In this document: piece by piece, positions 26,010 to 34,626 of the stretch
How the letters are laid out: each line of letters starts with the position of its first letter
Numbering within the stretch: position 1 is the stretch's first letter
DNA from: Nitrospira sp. SG-bin2
GTDB lineage: Bacteria > Nitrospirota > Nitrospiria > Nitrospirales > Nitrospiraceae
NCBI GenBank assembly: GCA_002083405.1
Contig: LVWT01000051.1
Location: forward strand, 34,721 to 98,720
Reading direction: 5' to 3'
DNA length: 64,000 nucleotides
Made by a program: the position numbers and the translations under genes
The notes under the pieces: model-generated
Databases searched by the model: none
What the model was told of the DNA's origin: nothing
What the model saw: only the letters and a program-made list of their open reading frames with translations

Positions 26010-27137
26010 TCAGATTTTGATCGGCATGACGACGCACTTGAATCCAGGGCTCTCGGATTCCTGGATCAAACAAGGGCTGAGCGGCGTCTCTATCTGCAAG
26101 GACACAGTCTCCCCATCCATGACGCCGAATACGTCCAAGAGATAGCGGGCGTTGAACCCGGAACTGAGCGCCTCGCCTTCGTAGCGAGCGGGTAATTCCT
26201 CGGTGGCCTCACCGTAATCCGGACTGCTGGAAAACAGGGTCATCTTGCCCGGTGCAAAGGAGACCTTCACGGCGCTGGCTTTATCTCTGGAAAGAACCGA
26301 GACGCGGCGGAGCGCGCTTTCCAGTTCAATCCGGTTCACGCTGATTTTTTTACCACCCTCCTTTGGGATGACCTGCTGGTAGTTGGGATAGTTGCCTTCC
26401 ATCAATCGGGACGTCAGCAACAGGCCGCTTTTTCGAAAGATCATGAGGTTCTTGGCAAATCCGATGAGAGGTTCGCCGTCCCCTCCCTCTTCCAGGAGAC
26501 GGCGCATTTCGTGCGCCGCTTTTTTAGGAATGATCGCTTTGATTTCCTGCGGGACACCCTTGCCACCGGCTTGGCTCATCTCATGCTCCGCCACAGCTAA
26601 ACGGTGGCCGTCCGTGCCGACCAGGCGAAGCGTGGTTTTCTTCTCCGTGTTAATGAGCGTGACCAGCAGGCCGTTCAGAATGTACCGAGCATCGTTATCC
26701 CCGGCGGCAAACAACGTCTTACGGATCAACTCCAACAGACCGTCTCCCGAGAGCGGCGTTAACCCTTCCCGTTCGATGGCCGGCAAGGCAGGATAGTCGG
26801 CGCTGGGCAACCCGACGATCTTGAACTGGCTCTTGCCCATTTGAATGGTCGTCCAGTTGTTCTCTCCTGTGGTCAACTCAATGTCGCCCGACGGCAACTC
26901 CTTGATGATCTCAAACAGTTTACGGGCCGAGATCGTCACACCCCCGGTCTCGAGCACAGCCGCTTTGTACAAGCCACGCATGCCGATCTCGAGATCCGTC
27001 GCCACAATTTCAGCCCCCTCCTGCCTGGCTTCCAGCAGAACGTTGGACAAGATGGGCATCGTATTCCGTTTCTCCACAACTCCCTGCACCCGTTGAAGCC
27101 CCGTCAACAGTTCATCCCGCCCGATCCGTACTTTCAT
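26010..27137 (-). CDS. dnaN: DNA polymerase III beta clamp
   Basis: A 375-residue sliding clamp subunit of normal length, three similar domains. Recognisable: N-terminal LLTGLQRVQGVVEKRNTMPILSNVLLEA, YPALPAIE in the domain linker, TDGHRLAVAEHE in the middle and the C-terminal CLIQESESPGFKCVVMPIKI with the MP.. ending typical of the clamp. It lies 23 bp downstream of dnaA and is probably co-transcribed. Confidence 0.97.
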   Translation of the reverse strand: MKVRIGRDELLTGLQRVQGVVEKRNTMPILSNVLLEARQEGAEIVATDLEIGMRGLYKAAVLETGGVTISARKLFEIIKELPSGDIELTTGENNWTTIQMGKSQFKIVGLPSADYPALPAIEREGLTPLSGDGLLELIRKTLFAAGDNDARYILNGLLVTLINTEKKTTLRLVGTDGHRLAVAEHEMSQAGGKGVPQEIKAIIPKKAAHEMRRLLEEGGDGEPLIGFAKNLMIFRKSGLLLTSRLMEGNYPNYQQVIPKEGGKKISVNRIELESALRRVSVLSRDKASAVKVSFAPGKMTLFSSSPDYGEATEELPARYEGEALSSGFNARYLLDVFGVMDGETVSLQIETPLSPCLIQESESPGFKCVVMPIKI

Positions 27138-27160
27138 GGCGCAGTCTCCAAATGAAACCC

Positions 27161-28504
27161 TTATCTACGCAGAATGTGCTCTTTCAAAGTTTCCAGCGTC
27201 GTGTGCAATGCCGTATCGGCCTCTTTGGCCTTTGAAACTTGTCTGCACGCGTGAATGATCGTCGTGTGATCCTTGCCTCCGAATTGGCGCCCGATTTCCG
27301 GATAGGAGGCATCGGTTAGTTCGCGGCAGAGAAACATCGCGATCTGCCGAGGATGCACAAGTGTCTTGCTGCGGCGGCGCGATTTCAGTTCGGTCATCTT
27401 GACATGGAACTGAGCGCACACCGCTTCTTGGATGTCGTCCATCGCGACGATTTTTTTCTTGTCCCCGATCAGGTCCCGAAGCACGTTCTTGGCCATGTCC
27501 AGTGTAATGACCTGGCCTGTCAACGAGGCGTAGGCGCCAAGCCGGACTAAACTGCCCTCCAGCTCGCGGATGTTGCTTTTCATGGCGCCGGCGAGAAACT
27601 GAATGACATCTTCCGGCAGTGTGATCCCCTCGTCCTCCGATTTTTTCCTCAAAATCGCGATACGCGTCTCGACATCGGGCGGCTGTAAATCCGCAATTAA
27701 TCCCCATTCGAACCGGGACCGGAGACGTTCTTCGATATCCGGCATATCCTTGGGAAACCTGTCGCTGGACAAAACAATCTGTTTATGCCCTTCGTACAGG
27801 GAGTTGAACGTATGGAAAAACTCCTCTTGGGTCCGTTCTTTTCCGACGAGAAACTGGATGTCGTCGATCATCAGCATGTCGATGTGGCGGTAGCGCTTTC
27901 GGAGATCCGTCATCTTGTCGTATCGGATGGAGTTGATGACCTCGTTCGTGAATTGCTCGGTCGTCAGATACGCAATGCGGAGATCTGTACGTTCAGCCAC
28001 ATGGTTTCCGATCGCATTGAGGAGATGGGTCTTACCCAGCCCGACACCGCCGTAGATGAAGAGAGGATTGTACGTCTTTCCGGGCTGCTCAGAAACCGCC
28101 ATACAGGCCGCATGGGCAAACTGATTTCCCGCTCCTACGACGAAATTCTCGAACGTGTATTTCGGATTGAGTTGAATGCCTCGGCGGGATTTCATCTGGC
28201 CCGAAGCTTTGGACGGAGTTGAGGCGGCTTGAGGCTCGACTAACCGTGATGCCGGCTTCTGTGATACGACGAAGCTTACCGACACGTTTCCGCCACCGCG
28301 AGCCGATGACACCGCCTCGACCAACAACGGGGCATAATGGGTATGCAACCAGTCACCGAAAAATTTGTTCGGTACACCGATGTGGGCGGTGGAGTTTTCA
28401 ATCCGATCGAGGCGTGTCGGGATGAACCAGGTGTCATAGACTTGCCTGGGGACCTTCCCTTGGATGTACTGAAGAGCTTCTTGCCAGACGCTATCGACGC
28501 TCAT
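27161..28504 (-). CDS. dnaA: Chromosomal replication initiator DnaA
   Basis: A 447-residue DnaA. Domain I is at the N-terminus (WQEALQYIQGKVPRQVYDTWFIPT). The AAA+ domain has Walker A GGVGLGKTHLLNAIGN, Walker B MLMIDDIQFLVGKE, and sensor SSDRFPKD. The C-terminal domain IV binds DnaA boxes, with the signature GRQFGGKDHTTIIHACRQV. The gene begins at ATG 28504 next to a cluster of DnaA-box-like sites, which both marks the origin and suggests autoregulation. Confidence 0.97.
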   Translation of the reverse strand: MSVDSVWQEALQYIQGKVPRQVYDTWFIPTRLDRIENSTAHIGVPNKFFGDWLHTHYAPLLVEAVSSARGGGNVSVSFVVSQKPASRLVEPQAASTPSKASGQMKSRRGIQLNPKYTFENFVVGAGNQFAHAACMAVSEQPGKTYNPLFIYGGVGLGKTHLLNAIGNHVAERTDLRIAYLTTEQFTNEVINSIRYDKMTDLRKRYRHIDMLMIDDIQFLVGKERTQEEFFHTFNSLYEGHKQIVLSSDRFPKDMPDIEERLRSRFEWGLIADLQPPDVETRIAILRKKSEDEGITLPEDVIQFLAGAMKSNIRELEGSLVRLGAYASLTGQVITLDMAKNVLRDLIGDKKKIVAMDDIQEAVCAQFHVKMTELKSRRRSKTLVHPRQIAMFLCRELTDASYPEIGRQFGGKDHTTIIHACRQVSKAKEADTALHTTLETLKEHILRR

Positions 28505-28835
28505 AAATCACGGAGATTTCTATACACAGGATTATTCACATCTGTGGATAACTTGGTACTTTGAGATGGGTTTATCAAGCTGGACAAGGTGGTCAATACC
28601 ATGTCCCCACCACCGTTGTCGAGTTGTGTTTTAGAGCCCATACGTTTTCCACAGGATTCGTCCAAGCTATACGGAGTCTGCCCGGAGGGAATCCCCAATC
28701 ATATACTCATCGGTCGCGTTATTTTTTCTCTCATTAAACAATGTGATCTCTACTATCCACAGTATTCCCTTCACTACTCCGATTCCGACTCCGACTCCTA
28801 GTTTTCTTCTAATACATAATTTTAAGAGTAAAGAG
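28505..28835. other. Probable chromosomal origin (oriC) with DnaA boxes
   Basis: The 331-bp AT-rich non-coding stretch upstream of dnaA contains a perfect DnaA box TGTGGATAA (28543-28551) and single-mismatch boxes TTATTCACA (28532-28540), TTTTCCACA (28645-28653) and CTATCCACA (28753-28761). A short hexamer-like tandem array (TCCGAT/TCCGAC units) lies near 28775-28799, next to a T- and A-rich segment that could be the unwinding element. Placement beside dnaA is classical. Box spacing and strand skew were judged by eye only. Confidence 0.8.
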
Positions 28836-29078
28836 TCAGAGGATAATGACCTTTGACGCATTCATGATCACGTCCAGGAGATGTTCATACGTCATAGTCT
28901 GCCCCTCCGCACCACCATCACCAGATGTTGCCCAAAGTGCCCCGGCTTGTTGCTCAGATGAAGGCGAATTATTTGACGTTCTTAAAGTACAGGCTGAAAC
29001 GTTAAGATCCTTAGAAGAATAAAGCCAAGGGGAAAGCGTATCTGCTGAATGACGAATGAGGTACAAAGGAAAGGACAT
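28836..29078 (-). CDS. Small protein, possible TusB/DsrH-like third member of the DsrE operon
   Basis: An 80-residue ORF, 24 bp downstream of the DsrF-like gene on the same strand. It begins FPLYLIRHSADT and ends YEHLLDVIMNASKVIIL, loosely like DsrH/TusB proteins, which start with a beta strand and end with a Leu/Val-rich strand. The central part is Ser- and Gly-rich and does not match. Its DsrH identity rests mainly on position after two DsrE-fold genes. No strong ribosome-binding site is visible, so expression is uncertain. Confidence 0.4.
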   Translation of the reverse strand: MSFPLYLIRHSADTLSPWLYSSKDLNVSACTLRTSNNSPSSEQQAGALWATSGDGGAEGQTMTYEHLLDVIMNASKVIIL

Positions 29079-29102
29079 GGGAGACCTATGGTTAATGACT
29101 GA

Positions 29103-29444
29103 TCAAAAGATCAGCGTACGGTCCATTGATTTTATGAGAGACCGGATAGTCTCATCAGACTCATATCTGACGGAGAATTCTTTCCGGATCAGAGCTGGAT
29201 CTGTCTCTGATGGAAGAATGAAAGGAATTTCAAGATGTTCGACAGATGGAAGATATTTTTCCAGTATGTCTATATCGACAATATCGTCAAGATCGTCAGA
29301 AAGGAGACGATGAGCTTCGCCTAAGAGGACAACAGTCGTTGTATGAGATCCTGCAACGAGGCCAAGCGCAATTCGTAGAGCTTCAACCGGTCTATGGGTC
29401 TTTCGTGGATCTTCTTGAATGACAACCGCGATAGTTTTAGCCAT
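29103..29444 (-). CDS. DsrF/TusC-like sulfur-relay protein
   Basis: A 113-residue DsrE-fold protein starting MAKTIAVVIQEDPRKTHRPVEALRIALGLVAG and continuing TTTVVLLGEAHRLLSD, a pattern of the DsrF/TusC family that forms heterohexamers with DsrE and DsrH partners in sulfur relay or cytoplasmic sulfur transfer. I start at ATG 29444, 16 bp after the DsrE-like stop; the open frame upstream overlaps that gene. Base composition is more AT-rich than the neighbouring gyrase and hisS genes. Confidence 0.65.
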   Translation of the reverse strand: MAKTIAVVIQEDPRKTHRPVEALRIALGLVAGSHTTTVVLLGEAHRLLSDDLDDIVDIDILEKYLPSVEHLEIPFILPSETDPALIRKEFSVRYESDETIRSLIKSMDRTLIF

Positions 29445-29460
29445 GACAAGTAGCTTGACG

Positions 29461-29778
29461 TCAGGTAAATGAAAGAAATGGATCACAGGCGTCAATGATT
29501 CCAGAAAGGACAACGAGTCCTGACAGGGAAATGGCCGGGTCCAGGTCCGCCGTTGAGACATGATGTTGCTGACACCCATAGGCGCAGGCAAAGACTTTTA
29601 CGCCTGATTGAGCAATCTGTCGGTATCGTGCATCAGACAGGTTCTTCACTCCCTCATCGATGAGATAGAGATAGACCTCGTGACCAGCTGAAAGAGCTGC
29701 TTGTGCCAGTCCGTGGACTGTCACCGCACTATCATGCGAAGGGGGCAAGGCAAGGAGGAGACCGAGCTTCCGTTTCAT
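29461..29778 (-). CDS. DsrE-like protein with conserved Cys pair
   Basis: A 105-residue DsrE-fold protein: N-terminal strand KLGLLLALPP, HGLAQAALSAGHEVYLYLIDEGVKNL, and the motif VFACAYGCQQH, placing cysteines where DsrE/TusD has its sulfur-carrying Cys. Together with the next gene it probably forms a sulfur-relay or redox-sensing complex. The first gene of a likely three-gene operon with an unusually AT-rich promoter upstream. Confidence 0.72.
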   Translation of the reverse strand: MKRKLGLLLALPPSHDSAVTVHGLAQAALSAGHEVYLYLIDEGVKNLSDARYRQIAQSGVKVFACAYGCQQHHVSTADLDPAISLSGLVVLSGIIDACDPFLSFT

Positions 29779-29784
29779 TTTAAT

Positions 29785-29860
29785 AATTCACATGAATTTA
29801 TATTATATAATCATATACTTATGAATTTTATATGACAGTGAAAAAGTAAGAGCTTTTGAG
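29785..29860 (-). promoter_or_regulatory. AT-rich promoter and palindromes upstream of the DsrE-like operon
   Basis: The spacer between hisS and the DsrE-like gene is very AT-rich and carries two inverted repeats: AATTCA-CA-TGAATT (29785-29798) and TCATA-tact-TATGA (29811-29824), plus the direct repeat ATGAATTT (29793-29800 and 29821-29828). TATAAT-like hexamers (TATATAAT) occur on the minus strand. This looks like a promoter with an operator, regulator unknown. Confidence 0.5.
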
Positions 29861-29886
29861 GGAAAAGTCAATGGGAAAAATTGGGA

Positions 29887-31149
29887 TCAGGAAGCAGGAA
29901 TGAAAGAAGATATGTCACGACCGAGAGAGGTGAGGGAAACATCACGCTGAGCCTTTGAGGTCATATCACGCAGGATAGCAGTACCTTTCGCAACCTCATC
30001 ATCTCCGATGATCAAAGTAAATCTTGAGCTGGATCTGTCTGCCTGGCGCAAGTGGGATTTGAGGGTACCGGCCCGAAAATCAGAGACCGCCCGGATTCCA
30101 ACCAAACGAAGCTCCTCAAGAGCCGCGAGACCTGTCACTGATCCTTGGCTCCCAAATCCCGCAATATAGACGGTCGTAGACCCGGGGAGCGAGACTGGTG
30201 CCGTCTCGGAGAGCATCATCGCCATCCGTTCCAGTCCAAGAGCAAAGCCGACAGCCGGGGTCGGTGGGCCGCCAAGGGTCTCGATAAGGCCATCGTACCG
30301 ACCGCCAGCTCCTACCGCATTTTGGGCACCTAAACTTGTCGATGTGACCTCAAAAGTCGTGAGACAGTAATAATCGAGTCCCCGAACGAGCCGGTGGTTC
30401 AGACGATAGGGAATTCCGATGGAGTCAAGGCCGGCTATTACAGCGGCGAAGTATGCGCGTGCCTTTTCCGAAAGGGAATCAGCGAGCCTGGGAGCCGCCT
30501 CCGTGGCAGCCCGACATTCGGGCACTTTGCAATCCAAGACCCTAAGCGGGTTTGTCTCGACACGGCGCTGACAATTTCCGCAGAGCCGTCCCATCTCCCG
30601 CGTTAAATAGGCAACCAGCAGAGGACGATAACCCTCTCGATCAGCGGTATAGCCAAGGTTGTTGATCTCCAAGGTCAGGGCCGGAAGGTTCAGATCCGAA
30701 AGAATCCGCCATAACAATGCGATGACTTCAACGTCGGCGCGGGGGTCCGATGTGCCCAACGACTCGATGCCAAACTGGTGAAATTGGCGAAGGCGGCCCG
30801 CCTGAGGACGCTCATGACGAAACATCGGTCCCATATAGAAATACTTTTGCGGCAACGGATCGGCAGCGCGATTGTGTTCGATAAACGCACGAACTGTTCC
30901 TGCGGTGCCTTCGGGCCTGAGCGTGAGTGAGGTGCCGTCCCGGTCCTGGAATGTGTACATCTCTTTTTCGACGATGTCGGTCGATGCCCCGATGCTTCGG
31001 GCGAACAGGGTTGTGACTTCGAAAATCGGGACGCGAATTTCCTGAAAGCCATAACGGACGGCCCACCGCCGGGCAGTCTCCTCGATGAGCCGCCAGCGGG
31101 GAGTCTCTTCCGGAAGAATGTCTTTGACGCCCTTAATGCCTTTGATCAT
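29887..31149 (-). CDS. hisS: Histidyl-tRNA synthetase
   Basis: A 420-residue class II synthetase. Motif 1 region FQEIRVPIFE, motif 2 FRHERPQAGRLRQFHQFGIE, the HisRS signatures LVRGLDYYCLTTFEV and GGRYDGLIETLGG, and motif 3 GFALGLERM. C-terminal anticodon-binding domain from about 325. Start ATG 31149 gives the usual MIKGIKGVKDILPEE; the 12 extra codons of the longer frame lie in the hairpin region upstream. Charges tRNA-His with histidine. Confidence 0.95.
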   Translation of the reverse strand: MIKGIKGVKDILPEETPRWRLIEETARRWAVRYGFQEIRVPIFEVTTLFARSIGASTDIVEKEMYTFQDRDGTSLTLRPEGTAGTVRAFIEHNRAADPLPQKYFYMGPMFRHERPQAGRLRQFHQFGIESLGTSDPRADVEVIALLWRILSDLNLPALTLEINNLGYTADREGYRPLLVAYLTREMGRLCGNCQRRVETNPLRVLDCKVPECRAATEAAPRLADSLSEKARAYFAAVIAGLDSIGIPYRLNHRLVRGLDYYCLTTFEVTSTSLGAQNAVGAGGRYDGLIETLGGPPTPAVGFALGLERMAMMLSETAPVSLPGSTTVYIAGFGSQGSVTGLAALEELRLVGIRAVSDFRAGTLKSHLRQADRSSSRFTLIIGDDEVAKGTAILRDMTSKAQRDVSLTSLGRDISSFIPAS

Positions 31150-31158
31150 ACCCAGAAC

Positions 31159-31218
31159 CGGTAAGGGGTGAGGGGTTAGGCGCAAGGTTCCTCATGTGGA
31201 ACCCCTTACCCCTAACCA
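31159..31218. repeat. Long imperfect hairpin upstream of hisS
   Basis: GGTAAGGGGTGAGGGG (31159-31174) can pair, with two mismatches, to CCCCTTACCCCTAACC (31203-31218). Inside it GGTTCC and GGAACC flank a 6-nt loop at about 31187-31204. It lies between the divergent hisS and thyX genes. Related TAACCCCTCACG-type segments occur at about 430-455 and 10135-10190, so it appears to be a dispersed intergenic repeat. Confidence 0.5.
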
Positions 31219-31336
31219 GTTTCGGCGAACTATAGCGGCGCATTCTGAGGCAAGTCAACGGAGCCGATCTTGCGCCTTATCGGTACGAGAGGTATAGTGC
31301 GCCTCCTTCGCCCTGTACCAAAATTAGGAACGGTCT

Positions 31337-32824
31337 ATGAGTCAGGAACAATCCGGCCGCCGTGTGATGGCCCTCGCGCCGATGCCTCCGGAGAAGTCCG
31401 CCTATGCCTTGGCGCGCTACAGCCGGTCGCCCGACTCCATCGAAAACAGCATCACGTGGGTCCACGGCCACTCCTCGGAGAAGTTCTGGGAGCAGTTCTA
31501 CTTCGACTACGGCCATGCCTCGATCGCAGACCTGGGCCACGTCGTCGTCTGTTTTGAAGAAATCTCCGAGCTTGCAGCGATCCGGCTGGAAGACGAGCCG
31601 CTCTGGGACGGTCAGGCCAAATCCAGCCGGTACCAGAACTTTGCGTCGAGCCGATGGTATGTCCCGGGCCAGATTCGAGGCAGCGAAACCGAGGCAGTCT
31701 ACGAAGGCATTCTGCGCAGCCTGTCCGAAGTCTACCGGCTGCTGCACGATCCCTTGATCGCCCATCTTTCTGAACGGGACCCCCGCCCGGAATCGATGAA
31801 GCCGGCCGACTATCAACGCACGATCGCCGCGCGCGCGTTCGACGCGACGCGCTACCTGCTTCCGCTCGCGGCCAAGACAAACGTGGGTCAAGTCGTGAGC
31901 ATCCGTACGCTGGAAAAGCAGATCACCCGCTTGCTGTCGTCACAGTTGCCGGAACTGCGCGCCATCGGCGATGATTTGAAAGAGGCCTGCCGGCGCCCTC
32001 CGGTGAATGTCTGGGGGGAATTGAGCGGGCAAACCGGCGGGCTGAATGAACCCTTGGCGCCGACACTGGCGCGGCATGCGAAGGCGAGTCCCTATCAAGA
32101 GTCGGTCTATGCTGATTTGTCCCGCCATGCGAAAGATGTTTTGCGCGGGACGGGGCTTGATCAGCCCGATCGCTGGGGTGAAGTGGAGTCAGTCGAGCTG
32201 ATCGATCCGCACGATCCGCTGGACGAAGTCGTCACCACGCTGCTCTATCGCGTGACGCAGGCTCCGTATCGCACGCTGATGTCGGTGGTGAAAGAATGGT
32301 CCGACAAGCAGAAGCAAGACACGATCGAAGTGGCGACGCGACAGCGAGGGCCGTACGATGAACTGATCAGAGAATTTCGCTGCGGCTACTCGTTCAATTT
32401 CGATATCCTGATGGACATCGGCGCATGGAGAGATATGCACCGCCACCGGCGATGCCAGCAGGTTCAGCAGAATTTCACGACCGTTCACGGGTACGATATT
32501 CCGCCGCCGCTTGTCGAAGCAGGATTGGATCAAGAGTACCGGCAGGCGATGGACGCGGTGCGCCGCGATATCGAGTTGCTCAGGAAAAAGGATCAGGAAG
32601 CCTCGCTCTACGCTATCCCGTTCGGTTTCAAAGTGCGCTGTCTGTTCAAAATGGATTATGCCGAGGCGGAGTATATCGCCAGGCTCCGTTCCGGTGTGAA
32701 GGGCCATTGGTCGTACCGCACCGTTGCGTGGCAGATGAAACAGAAGCTCGCCGCGCGCTATCCTGCTCTGGGGGAACGCATCCAAGCCACGCCCCCGGAT
32801 GTTGAAGACACACTGACCCGGTAG
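31337..32824 (+). CDS. Tandem-domain ThyX-like (FAD-dependent thymidylate synthase family) protein
   Basis: A 495-residue protein about twice the size of ordinary ThyX. The first half has HSSEKFWEQFYFDYGHASIADLGH and GQAKSSRYQNF, like the ThyX fold with its SxRY end. The second half has DMHRHRRCQQVQQNFT, like the ThyX RHR motif. It looks like a fusion of two ThyX domains, each keeping part of the canonical RHRxxSxxxxSxRY motif. Conventional ThyX makes dTMP from dUMP using FAD and methylene-THF; whether this fused form does so is unproven, and no thyA is in the window. Start ATG 31337. Confidence 0.75.
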   Translation: MSQEQSGRRVMALAPMPPEKSAYALARYSRSPDSIENSITWVHGHSSEKFWEQFYFDYGHASIADLGHVVVCFEEISELAAIRLEDEPLWDGQAKSSRYQNFASSRWYVPGQIRGSETEAVYEGILRSLSEVYRLLHDPLIAHLSERDPRPESMKPADYQRTIAARAFDATRYLLPLAAKTNVGQVVSIRTLEKQITRLLSSQLPELRAIGDDLKEACRRPPVNVWGELSGQTGGLNEPLAPTLARHAKASPYQESVYADLSRHAKDVLRGTGLDQPDRWGEVESVELIDPHDPLDEVVTTLLYRVTQAPYRTLMSVVKEWSDKQKQDTIEVATRQRGPYDELIREFRCGYSFNFDILMDIGAWRDMHRHRRCQQVQQNFTTVHGYDIPPPLVEAGLDQEYRQAMDAVRRDIELLRKKDQEASLYAIPFGFKVRCLFKMDYAEAEYIARLRSGVKGHWSYRTVAWQMKQKLAARYPALGERIQATPPDVEDTLTR

Positions 32825-32840
32825 AAGTCTCACGCGACAC

Positions 32841-33878
32841 ATGAGCAGCCATCCGCAACAATGCGAAGCCGCAATCCTGGCGGGAGCGTGGGATACGCTC
32901 TTTGCCGAGGCCTCGGCCTGGATTGCGGAACAGACGGGCGCCGGACCCGCGGACCCGCGCGCGTATTTTTCACAAAACATCGTCTATCTGTTGCGCGGCC
33001 GGTTCTCGGATGCCTGGAAGACACACGTCTTCTGTCTCCAGACAGAAGACGATATCGCCGCGGTCAAGGCATGGATCAATGATCTCCTCGCGCGGCATCA
33101 TGACAGCAGTCTGGCGCATTTGGTCACGGGTCTCTTGTTGGCTCAGTCCGGTCAATCGGAACAGTCGGTGCAGTACTACAAGGATGCGGCAAGGCTGGAT
33201 CCGCACTCTGCCTATCCCCACTACTTTCTGGCGCAAATTCATGAGCGGGCAAGTCATCTTGAAATGGCGATCAAGGAGTATAAGGAAGCAGTACGGCTCG
33301 ATCCGGCGTATATGCCGGCCAGAACCAATCTCGGGGTGGCCTATCAGGAGCAGGGCCGACTGGAGATGGCGATCAAGGAGTACCGCGAGGTCATCAAGTT
33401 ATGTCCGAGCGACCCGCTGGCCCATGCCAATCTTGGATGTGCCTTGGCCGAACAAGGCAAAATGGAACCAGCGCTGCAATCGTACAAGGAGGCGCTCAAG
33501 CTGAATCCAAAGGATGCAGAAATTCACTTTGCTCTGGGCGGCTTACACGAAACGAGGGGGCGTCTGGACCTTGCGGAGAAGTCCTATCGTGATGCGCTGG
33601 GAGCCAACGGGGAATTCGGCGCCGCGTACTCGGCCTTGGGGTGGCTCAGTCTGAGGAAGCAGCGGATGCAGGACGCACAAGAACTGTTCAGCCGGGCCTT
33701 GAAGTGCAACGAAGAAGATCCCCGCGCCTATCACGGCATTGCCGAACTGTATGCCCTTCGCGGCAAGCGCCAAAGCGCAATGGAAAACTACACCAAGGCG
33801 ATGAACTACTATCGGGACCCCGAGAAAAGAAACCAGATCATGAATCAGCTGTTTCAGGAAGGGCAGGTGGGGGATTGA
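32841..33878 (+). CDS. TPR-repeat protein
   Basis: A 345-residue soluble protein built mainly of tetratricopeptide repeats, from about residue 120 on: for example AYPHYFLAQIHERASHLEMAIKEYKEAVRLDP, ARTNLGVAYQEQGRLEMAIKEYREVIKLCP, AHANLGCALAEQGKMEPALQSYKEALKLNP, and at least three more. Such repeats mediate protein-protein contacts. The first 100 residues are not clearly TPR. Starts 17 bp after the ThyX-like gene and is likely co-transcribed. No signal peptide. Confidence 0.85.
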   Translation: MSSHPQQCEAAILAGAWDTLFAEASAWIAEQTGAGPADPRAYFSQNIVYLLRGRFSDAWKTHVFCLQTEDDIAAVKAWINDLLARHHDSSLAHLVTGLLLAQSGQSEQSVQYYKDAARLDPHSAYPHYFLAQIHERASHLEMAIKEYKEAVRLDPAYMPARTNLGVAYQEQGRLEMAIKEYREVIKLCPSDPLAHANLGCALAEQGKMEPALQSYKEALKLNPKDAEIHFALGGLHETRGRLDLAEKSYRDALGANGEFGAAYSALGWLSLRKQRMQDAQELFSRALKCNEEDPRAYHGIAELYALRGKRQSAMENYTKAMNYYRDPEKRNQIMNQLFQEGQVGD

Positions 33879-33938
33879 GGGTTGGGACCAACCGAGTAGG
33901 TCCTTTGCTCGCGGAGCCCCCACGATGAAACGGTGGTC

Positions 33939-34150
33939 GCTCGACGCGCGCAGTCAGACCTCACTCGATTGGTCCCACAGGTTCGGAAGAGAGGAAATAA
34001 ATGTGCGCAGTCGAAGAACAACGCCTCAGCCACTTTTGGTGAGGGAAGAAAGAAGCTCGACGCGCGCAGTCAGGCCCCACTCATTTGGTCCCATAGGGTC
34101 GGTAGAGAGGAAATAAACGCGAGCAGTGGAAGGACCAATGCCTGCCGAAC
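33939..34150. repeat. Imperfect 116-bp tandem duplication in non-coding DNA
   Basis: Two copies begin at 33939 and 34055 with the same 19 bases (GCTCGACGCGCGCAGTCAG). Both continue with CACTC-TTGGTCCCA-AGG-TCGG-AGAGAGGAAATAAA-GCAGT-GAAG, differing at scattered positions, so the unit is about 116 bp and the second copy is partial. The surrounding 33879-34178 stretch has no credible gene. The second copy ends just before the convergent hypothetical gene. Confidence 0.8.
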
Positions 34151-34178
34151 TCTTCAGGGGAGAGTACGAGGGATGTTC

Positions 34179-34448
34179 TTACAATTCGCGGATGGCGCCC
34201 TGGAGGACGGTAATCTGAGTCACCGGGTCGCCCGATGATCTGAGTTCCGTACGGATCTGATCCTTGAGATAAGATGAATAGCCGATGCGGTCGACGAGGA
34301 GTTCGAGGAATCGTTCTGCCGGCAACAGGCTCTGGCCCTTGAGTTCTTCCACTGTCTCATCGCTCACCGGCACATAGGTGCTGCCGATGTGGAAGACCAC
34401 ATTGTAGTACTGCCCCTTGCCGATGCGCTCGAATCGTAGACCTTTCAC
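34179..34448 (-). CDS. Small conserved-looking hypothetical protein
   Basis: An 89-residue protein starting with GTG 34448, preceded by AAGGAGGAATTC, a strong ribosome-binding site that supports it as real. It is mixed alpha/beta with no signal peptide or membrane span; a segment VPVSDETVEELKG and a helical C-terminal half. I do not recognise it. It is convergent with the repeat region and divergent from the helicase-like gene. Confidence 0.65.
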   Translation of the reverse strand: MKGLRFERIGKGQYYNVVFHIGSTYVPVSDETVEELKGQSLLPAERFLELLVDRIGYSSYLKDQIRTELRSSGDPVTQITVLQGAIREL

Positions 34449-34626
34449 CGAATTCCTCCTTAAAAGCTGCTGAGCTGGCCATTCTAGACAAGTTGTGGTT
34501 GTGAAGACAAGGGCGCTCTGTGGGCTCTGGCGATACGTCTGCGACGCGGCCCATGCGGTAGACAGCTGTGCCGGCGGGCTTTATCATGCGCGTCATGTGC
34601 CGTGGACTATTAGTGTTTGAGCCATC

